64,000 nt of DNA from Nonomuraea sp. PA05. Lineage in GTDB: Bacteria; Actinomycetota; Actinomycetes; Streptosporangiales; Streptosporangiaceae. Below, one piece after another: positions 24,103 through 32,508 of the stretch; position 1 is the stretch's first letter, and each line of letters begins with the position of its first letter. The DNA lies in contig NZ_VSEY01000002.1 in NCBI RefSeq assembly GCF_008086045.1, positions 248,001 through 312,000 on the forward strand, read 5' to 3'. The notes under the pieces were generated by a model. It did not search any database and was not told where the DNA came from. It saw nothing but the letters and a program-made list of their open reading frames with translations. Position numbers and translations under genes: made by a program.

Positions 24103-25890
24103 ATGCCGTTCATTGTGGATTTGACCAGCGCAAACGTGACCAAGGATTACCGATCGCAGGAGAAGGGCCACTACGGCGGCACCATCCTGGGCCTGCGGTT
24201 GATGGCCGAGCGGACGCCGGCCGGGCTGGATGCGTTCGACCCGGAGGCGCTGCTGTACGTGGCGGCCGGGATGCTGGGCGGGACGGCGGCTCCCGGGCTG
24301 GCCAAGGCGGTGTTCCTGGCGAAGTCGCCGCTGACGGGGGTGGCCGGGGAGGCGCACGCGCTGGGGCCGTTCGCGGCGGGGATGCGGGGGGCGGGGGCCA
24401 GGGCGCTGGCCGTGCTGGGGCGGGCGCCGCGCCTGTCGTACCTGCTGGTGGAGGGCGGCGAGGTGACGGTGCATGACGCGGGCGACCTGCGCGGGCTGGG
24501 CACGGCCGCGACGACGGACGCGCTGCGCGCCCGGCACGGCGGCGGGGCGCGGGTGGCGGCGATCGGGCCCGCCGGGGAGAGCCTGGTGCGGTACGCGAGC
24601 GTGGTGACCGACCACGCCTACGCCGCCGGCCGGTACGGGCTGGGCGCGGTCTTCGGCGCGAAGAACCTCAAGGCCGTCGTGTGCGCGGGCGACACGCCCG
24701 CCGAGGTGGCAGACCCGGAGGCGATCGCCGCCCTGACGGCCTACTACCGCGACTCCCTGGCCACCAACCCGCTCGCCGCGCTGCAGGCGGGCCTGCCGGG
24801 TTTCGCGGGCTGGGCGGACGACCCGATCGCCCCCGGCTACGCGTCGGTGCGCAACTTCTCGGTGCCGGGCGCGCCCGGCCTGCGGGTTCCCTCGGCGCGT
24901 GACTACGACGGCCGCGCGGTGTCGGTGGCGGGCTCGTGCCCCGGCTGCCCGAACGACTGCCTCAAGGTGTACGGGGACCGCTCGGGCGGGCTCGGGCAGG
25001 AGGCGTTCCTGTCGCTCGGCTGGAACCTGGGGATCGACGACCTGGACGTGATCCTGGCCGCCAACGCCCGCTGCAACGACCTCGGCCTGGACGTGGTCTC
25101 GCTGGGCGGCACGCTGGCGTTCGCGATGGAGTGCGCCGCGCGCGGCCTGCTGCCAGGGGGCCCGGCGTTCGGGGACGCGGCGGCGCTGCCCGGCCTGATC
25201 GAGGACGTGGCCACCCGGTCGGGCGCGCTGGGCGACCTGCTGGCGGAGGGTTCGGCGCGGGCGGCGCGGCGGGTCGGGCGGGGCGCGGAGGCGTACGCGA
25301 TGACGGTGAAGGACGCGGAGCTGCCCTGCTTCGACCCGCGCCCGCAGCCCGGCATCGGCCTCGGCTACGCGCTGGCCCCCGGCGGCCCGCGCTACGACGC
25401 CCTGGAGCACGACCTCGACTTCGACCCGGTCGCCGGGCTGGCCTACAGCTTCCCCGAGGCGGCCCGCGTCGGGGCCGGCGTCGCTCCCGCGCACGACCTG
25501 GACGAGGAGCGGGGCGCCCGCAGCGCCCGCCTGCTGCGGCTGTGGAGCGGCCTGGACGCGCTCAACCTGTGCGTCTTCGCCTCCACCCCGACCCGCCCGC
25601 TGACGATCGACCACCTGACCGCCCTGGTGACGGCGGTCCTGGGTGAGCCGTTCACGCTGGAGGATCTGCTGGCGGCGGGGCAGGCCCGCCTGGACGGGAT
25701 GCGCGCGTACGCGCTGCGCGAGAGCGGCGGGCCGCTCGACGAGGCGCTGCCGGCGCGGCTGCACGACGAGCCGGTGACCGAGGGCCCGCACGAGGGGGCC
25801 GTGCTCGACCGGGCGGCGTTCGAGCGTGCCCGTGCGGCCTTCTACGCCGAGCTGGGCTGGGCCTCCGTTAAAGGTGGGGAAATTTCCTAA
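24103..25890 (+). CDS. Aldehyde:ferredoxin oxidoreductase family protein (tungstopterin enzyme)
   Basis: 595 residues, close to the 605 of classic AOR enzymes. Cysteines at 279, 282 and 286 (CPGCPNDC) and a fourth at 490 (LNLC) match the C-x2-C-x3-C plus distant C pattern that holds the [4Fe-4S] cluster. CNDLGLDVVSLGG at 324-336 matches the cofactor-binding region. These enzymes oxidise aldehydes to acids with a bis-pterin tungsten centre and are rare in aerobic actinomycetes. The usual partner ferredoxin gene is absent here. An AGGAGG sits 11 bases before the ATG. The downstream LacI-type operators begin directly after the stop, so this gene borders, and may serve, the sugar cluster, but its own promoter is separate. 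Confidence 0.88.
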   Translation: MPFIVDLTSANVTKDYRSQEKGHYGGTILGLRLMAERTPAGLDAFDPEALLYVAAGMLGGTAAPGLAKAVFLAKSPLTGVAGEAHALGPFAAGMRGAGARALAVLGRAPRLSYLLVEGGEVTVHDAGDLRGLGTAATTDALRARHGGGARVAAIGPAGESLVRYASVVTDHAYAAGRYGLGAVFGAKNLKAVVCAGDTPAEVADPEAIAALTAYYRDSLATNPLAALQAGLPGFAGWADDPIAPGYASVRNFSVPGAPGLRVPSARDYDGRAVSVAGSCPGCPNDCLKVYGDRSGGLGQEAFLSLGWNLGIDDLDVILAANARCNDLGLDVVSLGGTLAFAMECAARGLLPGGPAFGDAAALPGLIEDVATRSGALGDLLAEGSARAARRVGRGAEAYAMTVKDAELPCFDPRPQPGIGLGYALAPGGPRYDALEHDLDFDPVAGLAYSFPEAARVGAGVAPAHDLDEERGARSARLLRLWSGLDALNLCVFASTPTRPLTIDHLTALVTAVLGEPFTLEDLLAAGQARLDGMRAYALRESGGPLDEALPARLHDEPVTEGPHEGAVLDRAAFERARAAFYAELGWASVKGGEIS

Positions 25891-25904
25891 TAAAAACGAT
25901 TGAC
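25891..25904. promoter_or_regulatory. LacI-type operator copy 1 (degenerate)
   Basis: TAAAAACGATTGAC matches the copy at 30010 in 11 of 14 positions and keeps the ACGATTGAC half. It lies upstream of the -35 region of the SDR promoter, centred 54 bases before copy 2, a spacing that would allow a repression loop. Confidence 0.6.
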
Positions 25905-25911
25905 CTCCCTC

Positions 25912-25941
25912 TTGTTCGGTTTGTGAGCGCCCTGCTATCTT
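25912..25941 (+). promoter_or_regulatory. Promoter of the catabolic cluster
   Basis: TTGTTC (25912-25917) and TATCTT (25936-25941) are separated by 18 bases. This matches housekeeping sigma consensus at a reasonable level. The operators flank it on both sides, the second covering the expected start of transcription. Confidence 0.55.
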
Positions 25942-25944
25942 CAG

Positions 25945-25958
25945 GTCAATCGTTTGAC
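25945..25958. promoter_or_regulatory. LacI-type operator copy 2
   Basis: GTCAATCGTTTGAC is a near-perfect palindrome centred on CG. The reverse complement differs from copy 3 at one symmetric pair only. It lies just downstream of the -10 element, where a bound repressor would block initiation. Confidence 0.75.
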
Positions 25959-25981
25959 CAACCGTGAGGAGACCATCGGGG

Positions 25982-26743
25982 ATGGCTGTCACGATCGACC
26001 TGACGGGTCGCACCGCGCTCGTCACGGGCGGCGCCGGAGGTCTCGGCTTCGCCTGCGCCCGCGCGCTGGCCGACGCGGGAGCGGACGTCGTGCTCTCCGA
26101 CCTGGAGGGCCCGGCGCTCGACGCCGCGGCGGCCGAACTGGGCGCGGCGAAGCGGGCGGCCGACCTCACCGACCGGGCCCGGGCCGGGGCCCTGGTGGAC
26201 GGGCTGGACCGGATCGACGTGCTGGTGAACTGCGCCGGGATCATGCGCACCACTCCCCTGCTCGACATCGAGCCGGAGGAGTGGCTGCGAATCGTGGACG
26301 TCAACCTGAACGCCACGTTCTGGCTCACCCAGGCCGCCGGGCGGCGCATGACCGAGCAGGGCGGCGGCTCCATCGTGACGCTGGCCTCGGTGGCCGCCCG
26401 CTCCGGCCGGCCCAATGCCGCCCACTACTCGGCCACCAAGACGGCGCTGTTGTCGCTGACGAAGTCGGCCGCCGAGGCGCTGGCGCCCGCGGTGCGGGTG
26501 AACGCGGTCTGCCCCGGCGTCTTCCTGACCGCCATGTGGGACGACATCATCAGCGACCGCGACCGCCGCTTCGGCCCCGACGCGGGCGCCGGCTACCTCA
26601 AGGAGGTCAGCGAGCGCTCGCCGCTCAAGCGGCCAGGGCGGCCCGAGGAGGTCGCCTCTGCGGTGTTGTTCCTGGCCAGCGACCTGGCGTCGTTCGTGAC
26701 GGGCCAGGCGCTGAACGTCGACGGCGGACTGGAGATGAACTGA
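25982..26743 (+). CDS. SDR-family NAD(P)-dependent dehydrogenase, first gene of the catabolic cluster
   Basis: 253 residues. The Rossmann motif TGGAGGLG, NNAG-type NCAGIM, and the catalytic Ser with the Tyr-x3-Lys pair (HYSATK) identify a classical short-chain dehydrogenase. The C-terminal EVASAVLFLASDLASFVTGQ and NVDGGLEMN are standard. Such enzymes in sugar clusters oxidise a sugar, sugar acid or deoxy-keto acid hydroxyl. I chose the ATG at 25982; GAGGAG is 11 bases upstream. It directly follows the operator and promoter region and is two bases from the lyase start, so it heads the operon. The exact substrate cannot be read from the sequence. Confidence 0.93.
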   Translation: MAVTIDLTGRTALVTGGAGGLGFACARALADAGADVVLSDLEGPALDAAAAELGAAKRAADLTDRARAGALVDGLDRIDVLVNCAGIMRTTPLLDIEPEEWLRIVDVNLNATFWLTQAAGRRMTEQGGGSIVTLASVAARSGRPNAAHYSATKTALLSLTKSAAEALAPAVRVNAVCPGVFLTAMWDDIISDRDRRFGPDAGAGYLKEVSERSPLKRPGRPEEVASAVLFLASDLASFVTGQALNVDGGLEMN

Positions 26744-26745
26744 CC

Positions 26746-28092
26746 TTGAACAGGCAGACGTTCAAGCTGCTGCCCGAGCTGTTCGGCGACGGCGGGATGG
26801 CCGAGATCTTCTCCGCAGAGCGCACGGTGCTGGCCTGGCTGCGCACCGAGGAGGCGCTGGCCAGGGCGCAGGCGGAGGCCGGGGTGATCGACGCCGGCGA
26901 CGCCGAGGCGATCGCCGCGGCGTGCGTGCCGGCCAACATCGACCTGCCGCGCCTGTGGTCGGAGGCGGTGAACGTGGGCTACCCGATCCTGCCCCTGGTC
27001 CGGATGATCTCGTCCGCGCTGCCCGAGGGGCCGAACGGCCGCGTGCACTACGGCGCGACCACGCAGGACATCATGGACACAGGCCTGGCCCTGCAGCTCG
27101 GCGAGGCGCTCGACCGGCTGGCCGGGCTGCTCGGCGCGTTCGGCGACGCGGTCGCCGCCCTGGTGGCCGGGCACGCGGGCACGGTCGTCGCCGCCCGCAC
27201 CCACGCGCAGCAGGCGGTGCCGACGACGTTCGGCGCGAAGATGGCGGTGCTGCTGGCGGAGGTGACGCGGCAGCGCGAGCGGGTCGCCGCCACCGCGCGG
27301 CAGGTGCGCGTCGTGTCCTTGTTCGGCGCGGGCGGCACCTCGGCCGCGATGGGCGAGCGCTCCTCCGCCGTACGGGCGGGGATGGCGCGGCGGCTCGGCC
27401 TGCGCACCACCGAGGTGCCGTGGCACGTGGCCAGGGACGGCGTGGCCGAGTTCGGCGTGACGTGCGCGTCGCTGGCGGCGACCGCGGCGCGCTTCTCCCG
27501 CGAGGTCGTGGACCTGTCCAGGACCGAGGTGGGCGAGGTGCGCGAGGCAGGCGGCCACCACCGCGGCGCCTCCTCGACGATGCCGCAGAAGGCCAACCCG
27601 ATCGGCTGCGAGGCCGTGATCGGCATGTCCGGCACGGCGGGCGCGCTCAGCTCCGGCCTGTTCCGCGCGATGGAGGCCGGGCACGAGCGGGCGGCCGGCG
27701 AGTGGCAGGTCGAGTGGTACGTCGTGCCGCTGCTGGCCGAGCTGGCCGCGGGCGCGCTGGCCACGGCCGTGGACGTGGCGGCCGGTCTGCGGGTCTATCC
27801 GGAGGCCATGCGCGCCAACCTGGGCGCGGAGGGCGGCCTGATCATGGCGGAGGCGTACATGATGCGCCTGGCACCGGCGCTGGGCCGCGAGCGCGCCCAC
27901 GACCTGGTCTACAAGGCGGCGCACGAGGCGCGCGAACACGGGCGGGAGCTGGCCGACGCGCTGCGCGAGGTGGCCGGGCCCGGCGACCTGGAGAGCCTGG
28001 GCGAGCTGCCCATCCCGCCCGAGTCCTACATCGGCGACGCCGAGGCCGTCTGCGCCGCCGCGTTGCACGCCTGGAGGAATGAGCATGAGTGA
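26746..28092 (+). CDS. Fumarase/aspartase superfamily lyase (PcaB/adenylosuccinate-lyase-like)
   Basis: 448 residues from a TTG at 26746 (MNRQTFKLLPELFGDGGMAE) that lies two bases after the SDR stop, with a GGAG inside the SDR 3' end. The signature SSTMPQKANPIGCE (about 280) marks the superfamily, and YGATTQDIMDTG and THAQQAVPTTFG are the two other conserved regions. Overall pattern and length are closest to 3-carboxy-cis,cis-muconate cycloisomerase and adenylosuccinate lyase. Members remove or add a group next to a carboxylate by beta-elimination, splitting C-N or C-O bonds. No protocatechuate genes are nearby, so a muconate role is unlikely; a new elimination in this sugar pathway is the inference. 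Confidence 0.85.
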   Translation: MNRQTFKLLPELFGDGGMAEIFSAERTVLAWLRTEEALARAQAEAGVIDAGDAEAIAAACVPANIDLPRLWSEAVNVGYPILPLVRMISSALPEGPNGRVHYGATTQDIMDTGLALQLGEALDRLAGLLGAFGDAVAALVAGHAGTVVAARTHAQQAVPTTFGAKMAVLLAEVTRQRERVAATARQVRVVSLFGAGGTSAAMGERSSAVRAGMARRLGLRTTEVPWHVARDGVAEFGVTCASLAATAARFSREVVDLSRTEVGEVREAGGHHRGASSTMPQKANPIGCEAVIGMSGTAGALSSGLFRAMEAGHERAAGEWQVEWYVVPLLAELAAGALATAVDVAAGLRVYPEAMRANLGAEGGLIMAEAYMMRLAPALGRERAHDLVYKAAHEAREHGRELADALREVAGPGDLESLGELPIPPESYIGDAEAVCAAALHAWRNEHE

Positions 28093-29032
28093 GAGAAGGC
28101 TGGCGGACCTGCTGGCCATGTGGCGGATCCGCGCGTTCGAGGAGAAGGTGCGTGACCTGCGGGCCGAGGGGCCGATCGTGGGCTCGGTGCACCTGTGCGC
28201 CGGGCAGGAGGCGATCCCCGTCGGGGCGTGCGGCGAGCTGGCGTCCGAGGACGCGCTGTTCGCCACCTACCGGGGCCACGGGTGGGCGCTGGCCAGGGGC
28301 GTTCCGGCGGAGCCGCTGTTCGCCGAGCTGATGGGCCGGGCCTCCGGGGTCAACGGCGGGCGCGGCGGGTCGGCGTACTTCACCGCCGCCGAGTACGGCT
28401 TCCACGGCGAGAACTCGATCGTCGGCGCGGGCGCGCCCATCGCGTGCGGCGCGGCGCTGGCGGGACGGCACGACGGCTCGAACCGGGTCGCGGTGAGCGT
28501 GTTCGGCGACGGCGCGATGAACCAGGGCGCGGTGCACGAGGCGATGAACTTCGCCGCCGCGTTCAGCCTGCCGGTGGTGTTCGTGTGCGAGAACAACCGC
28601 TACTCCGAGCTGACGCCGATCGCCGACATGGTGCGCAGCCCGCGCCTGGCCGACCGCGCCGCCGCGTACGGCATGCCGGGGTACCGGATCGACGGCAACG
28701 ACGCCGAGGCGGTGCGCTTCCACGTGCGCGACGCGCTGGAGGTGGCCCGCGAGGGCGGCGGCCCGACGCTGCTGGAGTGCATGACCGAGCGCCTCGTCGG
28801 CCACTACATCGGCGACGCCGAGACCTACCGGCAGCCCGGCGAGCTGGACCGCGTCAAGCGGCGGGAGCCGATCGCGCGGCTGCGCGCGGGCCTGCTGGCC
28901 GACGGCGTGCCGCAGGAGGAGATCGACGCGGTGGAGCGCCGGGCGCGCACCGAGACGGACGCCGCCGCGGAGGCCGCGCGGCAGGCGCCCCTGGCCGACC
29001 CCGCGACAGCTTTGGAGCACCTGTATGCGTGA
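28085..29032 (+). CDS. Thiamine-diphosphate-dependent dehydrogenase E1 component, alpha subunit
   Basis: 315 residues. The TPP motif is complete: GDGAMNQGAVHEAMN at about 141 and ENN some 27 residues later. The fold and the HGENSIVGAG and EYGFHG segments fit the alpha subunit of acetoin or branched-chain ketoacid dehydrogenases. The ATG at 28085 is seven bases after GGAGG; the ATG at 28079 is too close to it. The gene starts inside the end of the lyase gene and overlaps the beta subunit gene by eight bases, so translation is coupled. The partner E2 and E3 genes are absent. The complex may cleave a diketone or decarboxylate a ketoacid produced by the preceding enzymes. Confidence 0.92.
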   Translation: MSERRLADLLAMWRIRAFEEKVRDLRAEGPIVGSVHLCAGQEAIPVGACGELASEDALFATYRGHGWALARGVPAEPLFAELMGRASGVNGGRGGSAYFTAAEYGFHGENSIVGAGAPIACGAALAGRHDGSNRVAVSVFGDGAMNQGAVHEAMNFAAAFSLPVVFVCENNRYSELTPIADMVRSPRLADRAAAYGMPGYRIDGNDAEAVRFHVRDALEVAREGGGPTLLECMTERLVGHYIGDAETYRQPGELDRVKRREPIARLRAGLLADGVPQEEIDAVERRARTETDAAAEAARQAPLADPATALEHLYA

Positions 29033-29999
29033 GATGACCTACGGCGAGGCCGTGAACGCGGCCCTGCACCGGCTGATGGAGGAGCTGCCGGAGACGCTCG
29101 TCTACGGCGAGGACGTGGGCGTGCCGGGCGGCGTGTTCGGGGTGACGCGCGGGCTGCGCAAGCAGTACGGTGAGCGCGCCTTCGACACGCCGATCAGCGA
29201 GTCGGCCATCCTGGGCAGCGCGGTGGGCGCGGCGATGTTCGGCCGCCGCCCGATCGTCGAGATCATGTGGGCGGACTTCTCGCTGGTCGCGCTGGACCAG
29301 ATCGTCAACCAGGCGGCCAACGTGCGTTACGTGTCGGGCGGGCGGCTGAAGGCCCCGCTGACGATCCGCACCCAGCAGGGCAACGCGCCGGGCGCGTGCG
29401 CGCAGCACTCGCAGTGCCTGGAGGCGCTGTTCCTGCACGTCCCCGGCCTGCGGGTGTGCATGCCGAGCACGCCGCAGGACGCCTACGACCTGCTGGTGAC
29501 GGCCGTGCACTGCGACGACCCGGTGCTGGTGATCGAGAACCGCACCCTGTACTTCGGCCGGAAGGAGCCCGTCGAGACCGGCGGCCCGGTCCGGCCGATG
29601 GGCGGGGCGCGCACCCGCCGCCAGGGCTCCGACGTCACGATCGTGACCTGGGGCGCGATGACGCAGCGGGTGCTGGAGGCGGCGGAGGCGCTGGCCGGTG
29701 AGGGGATCGAGGCCGAGGTGCTGGAGACGCCGTGGCTGAACCCGTTCGACACGGACGCGGTGCTCGCCGGCGTGGCCAGGACGGGCCGGCTCGCGGTCGT
29801 GCACGAGGCGAACGTCACGGGTGGCTTCGGCGCGGAGGTCGTCGCCCGCGTCGCGGGGGCGGGGGCGCCCCTGTCCGCGCCGCCGATCAGGATCGGCGCG
29901 CCGGACGTGCGCATGCCGGCCGCGCCGGCGCTGGCCCAGGCTCTGGTGCCGGACGCCGCGCGCATCACGGGGGATGTACGGGCCCTGGTCAAGGGCTGA
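29025..29999 (+). CDS. Thiamine-diphosphate-dependent dehydrogenase E1 component, beta subunit
   Basis: 324 residues, the normal size. Typical features include YGEDVGVPGGVFGVTRGL, FDTPISESAILGSAVGAAM, MWADFSLVALDQIVNQAA and the C-terminal VHEANVTGGFGAEV. It completes the TPP site with the alpha subunit, forming an alpha2-beta2 enzyme. It shares an eight-base overlap with the alpha gene. A LacI-type operator lies 11 bases after its stop, just before the transporter genes. The missing lipoyl-carrying E2 suggests either that it borrows the E2 of another complex or that it works alone as a decarboxylase or lyase. Confidence 0.92.
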   Translation: MREMTYGEAVNAALHRLMEELPETLVYGEDVGVPGGVFGVTRGLRKQYGERAFDTPISESAILGSAVGAAMFGRRPIVEIMWADFSLVALDQIVNQAANVRYVSGGRLKAPLTIRTQQGNAPGACAQHSQCLEALFLHVPGLRVCMPSTPQDAYDLLVTAVHCDDPVLVIENRTLYFGRKEPVETGGPVRPMGGARTRRQGSDVTIVTWGAMTQRVLEAAEALAGEGIEAEVLETPWLNPFDTDAVLAGVARTGRLAVVHEANVTGGFGAEVVARVAGAGAPLSAPPIRIGAPDVRMPAAPALAQALVPDAARITGDVRALVKG

Positions 30000-30009
30000 C
30001 ACCCACATA

Positions 30010-30023
30010 GTCAAACGATTGAC
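30010..30023. promoter_or_regulatory. LacI-type operator copy 3, before the transporter genes
   Basis: GTCAAACGATTGAC is the best-conserved copy. It lies 11 bases before the ATG of the binding-protein gene and immediately before its GGAGA ribosome site, so bound repressor could act as a roadblock to read-through or control an internal promoter. Confidence 0.75.
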
Positions 30024-30034
30024 TTGGAGAACTC

Positions 30035-31000
30035 ATGAAGAAGTCAATCCTCGCCGCCGCCCTCGCCCTGAGCGTGACGGCCTGCGGGTCCACGACCGCG
30101 GCCGGCGACGGTAAGAAGGAGTACACGATCGGTGTCTCCAACCTGGGCCTGAGCTTCCCCTTCCCCGCCGCCATCGGCAAGGGCGTCAAGGAGGAGGCGG
30201 CCAGGCTCGGCGTGAAGATCGTCGAGCTGGACGCCCAGGGCAAGGCCGACAAGCAGAGCAACGACGTCCAGGACCTCATCGCCCAGCAGCCCGACGGCGT
30301 GCTCATCCTGCCGGTGGACTCCGGCGTGGCGCAGGGCCTGGCCGACCGGCTCAAGGCCTCGAACGTCCCCACCGTCGCCGTCGCCTCCCAGGTCGGCGAC
30401 CCCAAGTCGCGCCGGCTCAAGGACGTCTACCCGGGCCTGGTGGCGCTGGTCACCCAGGACGAGTACGCGGCGGGCGGCAAGGCGGGCGAGATCGCCGCGA
30501 GCGTCGTGCCCGGCGGCGGCAAGATGGCGATCGTCGAAGGGCAGGCCGGGTTCGCCGAGGTGGTGCAGCGCTACCAGGACTTCCCGAAGTCGGCGGCGGC
30601 CAAGGGCGCCACGTACGAGGTGGTGGCCCGCCAGCCCGGCGACTGGGTGCAGGACAAGGCCCAGTCGGCCTGCCAGAACATGCTCTCGTCCAACCCCGAC
30701 ACCCAGCTCTTCTACGCCCAGTCCGACGACATGGCGGCGGGCTGCGCCAAGGCGGTCGCCGCGGCCGGCTCCAAGGCGAAGATCGTCGGCATCGGCGGCA
30801 GCAAGCTGGGCATCGACGCGGTCAAGTCGGGCGCCATCGCGGGCACCGTCTGCTACAAGCCGGAGGATCTGGGCAAGCTCGCCCTGGACACCCTCTACAA
30901 GCACCTGACCGGGGAGAAGAAGCAGGACGCGGCGTTCGTCAGCTACGACACTCCGGCCATCACCAAGGACAACCTCGCCGATTGCACGCCGCAATGGTGA
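30035..31000 (+). CDS. Sugar ABC transporter substrate-binding lipoprotein (ribose/periplasmic-binding family)
   Basis: 321 residues with a lipoprotein signal (MKKSILAAALALSVTACGST; lipobox VTAC). The mature protein is a two-lobed type-1 periplasmic-binding fold: IGVSNLGLSFPFPAAIGKGV, QQPDGVLILPVDSG, MAIVEGQAGFAEVVQR and LFYAQSDDMAAGCAKAV. These match RbsB/CUT2 proteins that bind pentoses, hexoses, polyols or autoinducers. It delivers the ligand to the permease encoded two genes on. It is the first gene of the second block of the regulon, directly behind operator copy 3. The ligand cannot be determined by eye. Confidence 0.93.
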   Translation: MKKSILAAALALSVTACGSTTAAGDGKKEYTIGVSNLGLSFPFPAAIGKGVKEEAARLGVKIVELDAQGKADKQSNDVQDLIAQQPDGVLILPVDSGVAQGLADRLKASNVPTVAVASQVGDPKSRRLKDVYPGLVALVTQDEYAAGGKAGEIAASVVPGGGKMAIVEGQAGFAEVVQRYQDFPKSAAAKGATYEVVARQPGDWVQDKAQSACQNMLSSNPDTQLFYAQSDDMAAGCAKAVAAAGSKAKIVGIGGSKLGIDAVKSGAIAGTVCYKPEDLGKLALDTLYKHLTGEKKQDAAFVSYDTPAITKDNLADCTPQW

Positions 31001-32508
31001 CGCCCCTGTTGTCCCTGACGGGCGTCGGCAAGGAGTTCCCCAACGGCACCGTCGCGCTGCGCGACGCCCGCCTGACCGTGCTGCCGGGCAGCGTGCACGG
31101 CCTGGTCGGCGCGAACGGCGCGGGCAAGTCCACGATGATCAAGGTGATCGCGGGTGCGCACGCGCCGACCTCGGGCGTCGTGCGCTGGAAGGGCGAGGAG
31201 GTCGTCTGGCGCACCCCGGGAGCCGCCAACAAGGCGGGCGTGGCCACGATCATGCAGCACGTGCCGCTCGCGCCCACGCTCACCGTGCTGGAGAACGTCT
31301 TCCTCGGCACCCCGGGGCCGTGGCGGCTGCCCAAGGCCAGGCGCGCCGAGTTCGCCCGGCTGCTGGAGCGGGTCGGCTACGCCATCGACCCCGACGCCGA
31401 GGTGGCCGGCCTGGCCATCGGCGAGCGGCAGATGGTGGCGATCCTCCAGGCCCTGGCCACCGGCGCGGAGCTGGTCGTGATGGACGAGCCGACCGCCTCG
31501 CTCGCCGAGGGCGAGCGGCAGGTGGTCTTCGACGTGGTGCGCAGGCTGTCCGCCCAGGGCACGGCCTTCCTGTACGTCTCGCACTTCCTGGACGAGGTGC
31601 TCTCCCTCACCGACCGGGTCACCGTGCTGCGGGACGGCACGGTCGTGGAGGAGGGCGATACCGCCGGCTACGACGAGGACCGCCTCGTCCAGGTGATCGT
31701 GGGCCGTGACCTGCTGGAGGCCGAGCGGCGCGGCGCCGAGCCGGTCCCCGCGGACGCCCCCGTGCTGCTGTCGGTGCGCGGGCTCGGCTCGCCGTCGGGC
31801 GTGCGCGAGGTGTCGTTCGAGGCCAGGGCGGGCGAGGTGATCGGGCTGGCCGGGCTGCTCGGCTCGGGCCGCTCCGAGATCCTGCACGCCGTCTACGGCG
31901 CCGACCCGCGCGCCACCGGCGAGGTGCTGGTCGAGGGCCGCCCGGTGCGCCGCACCCCGCGCGCCGCCGTGGCCGCGGGCATGGCGCTGGTGCCGGAGGA
32001 CCGCGGCGCCCAGGGGCTGGTGAACACCTTCCCCATCTGGAAGAACATCTCGCTGCCCGACCTGCCGTCCCTGTCGTCGGGCCGGTCGCTGCCGCGCGAG
32101 CCGGACGAGCACGAGCGCGCCGCGCGCGCCATCGCCGACCTCGGCATCGTCTGCGCCGGGCCGGACGCGCTGCCGACCGAGCTGTCCGGCGGGAACGCGC
32201 AGAAGGTCGTCTTCGGCAAGTGGCTGTACGGCGGCGCCCGCGTGTTCATGCTCGACGAGCCCACCGCCGGGGTGGACGTCGGCGCCAAGGCCGACATCCT
32301 CGAACTGGTGCGCCGCTTCGCCGCGGACGGCGGCGCGGTGCTCGTGGTGAGCAGCGAGTTCGAGGAGATCCTCGCGGTGGCGACCCGGGTGCTGGTCGTC
32401 CGCGAGGGCCGCGTCGTGGCGGAACGGGCGGCGCACGAGACATCGGAGGAGGAGTTGCTGATGCTGGCGAACGGATTCGGCGAGGGAGGTGCGAACCATG
32501 CCGCATGA
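30994..32508 (+). CDS. Sugar ABC transporter ATP-binding protein, two ATPase domains (RbsA/MglA type)
   Basis: 504 residues with two nucleotide-binding domains in tandem. The first has Walker A GANGAGKST, a signature at IGERQM and Walker B VVMDEPTAS. The second has the usual degenerate Walker A (GLLGSGRSE), the signature LSGGNAQKV and Walker B FMLDEPTAGVDVG. CUT2 importers use such a single double ATPase. The start is the ATG at 30994, overlapping the preceding stop (ATGGTGA); a TTG at 30982 and GTG at 30997 are alternatives. The 3' end overlaps the permease gene, whose ATG is ten bases inside. Confidence 0.93.
   Translation: MVTPLLSLTGVGKEFPNGTVALRDARLTVLPGSVHGLVGANGAGKSTMIKVIAGAHAPTSGVVRWKGEEVVWRTPGAANKAGVATIMQHVPLAPTLTVLENVFLGTPGPWRLPKARRAEFARLLERVGYAIDPDAEVAGLAIGERQMVAILQALATGAELVVMDEPTASLAEGERQVVFDVVRRLSAQGTAFLYVSHFLDEVLSLTDRVTVLRDGTVVEEGDTAGYDEDRLVQVIVGRDLLEAERRGAEPVPADAPVLLSVRGLGSPSGVREVSFEARAGEVIGLAGLLGSGRSEILHAVYGADPRATGEVLVEGRPVRRTPRAAVAAGMALVPEDRGAQGLVNTFPIWKNISLPDLPSLSSGRSLPREPDEHERAARAIADLGIVCAGPDALPTELSGGNAQKVVFGKWLYGGARVFMLDEPTAGVDVGAKADILELVRRFAADGGAVLVVSSEFEEILAVATRVLVVREGRVVAERAAHETSEEELLMLANGFGEGGANHAA

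Noticed and set aside
24088..26415. 775-codon minus-strand open frame opposite the AOR gene
   Set aside because: Composition is repetitive Arg/Gln/His/Ala without domains; the plus strand carries a complete AOR with cofactor motifs.
25964..28092. Single SDR-lyase fusion suggested by a long open frame from 25954
   Set aside because: The SDR and lyase are in different frames; each has its own start and the long frame is a shadow across the SDR gene.
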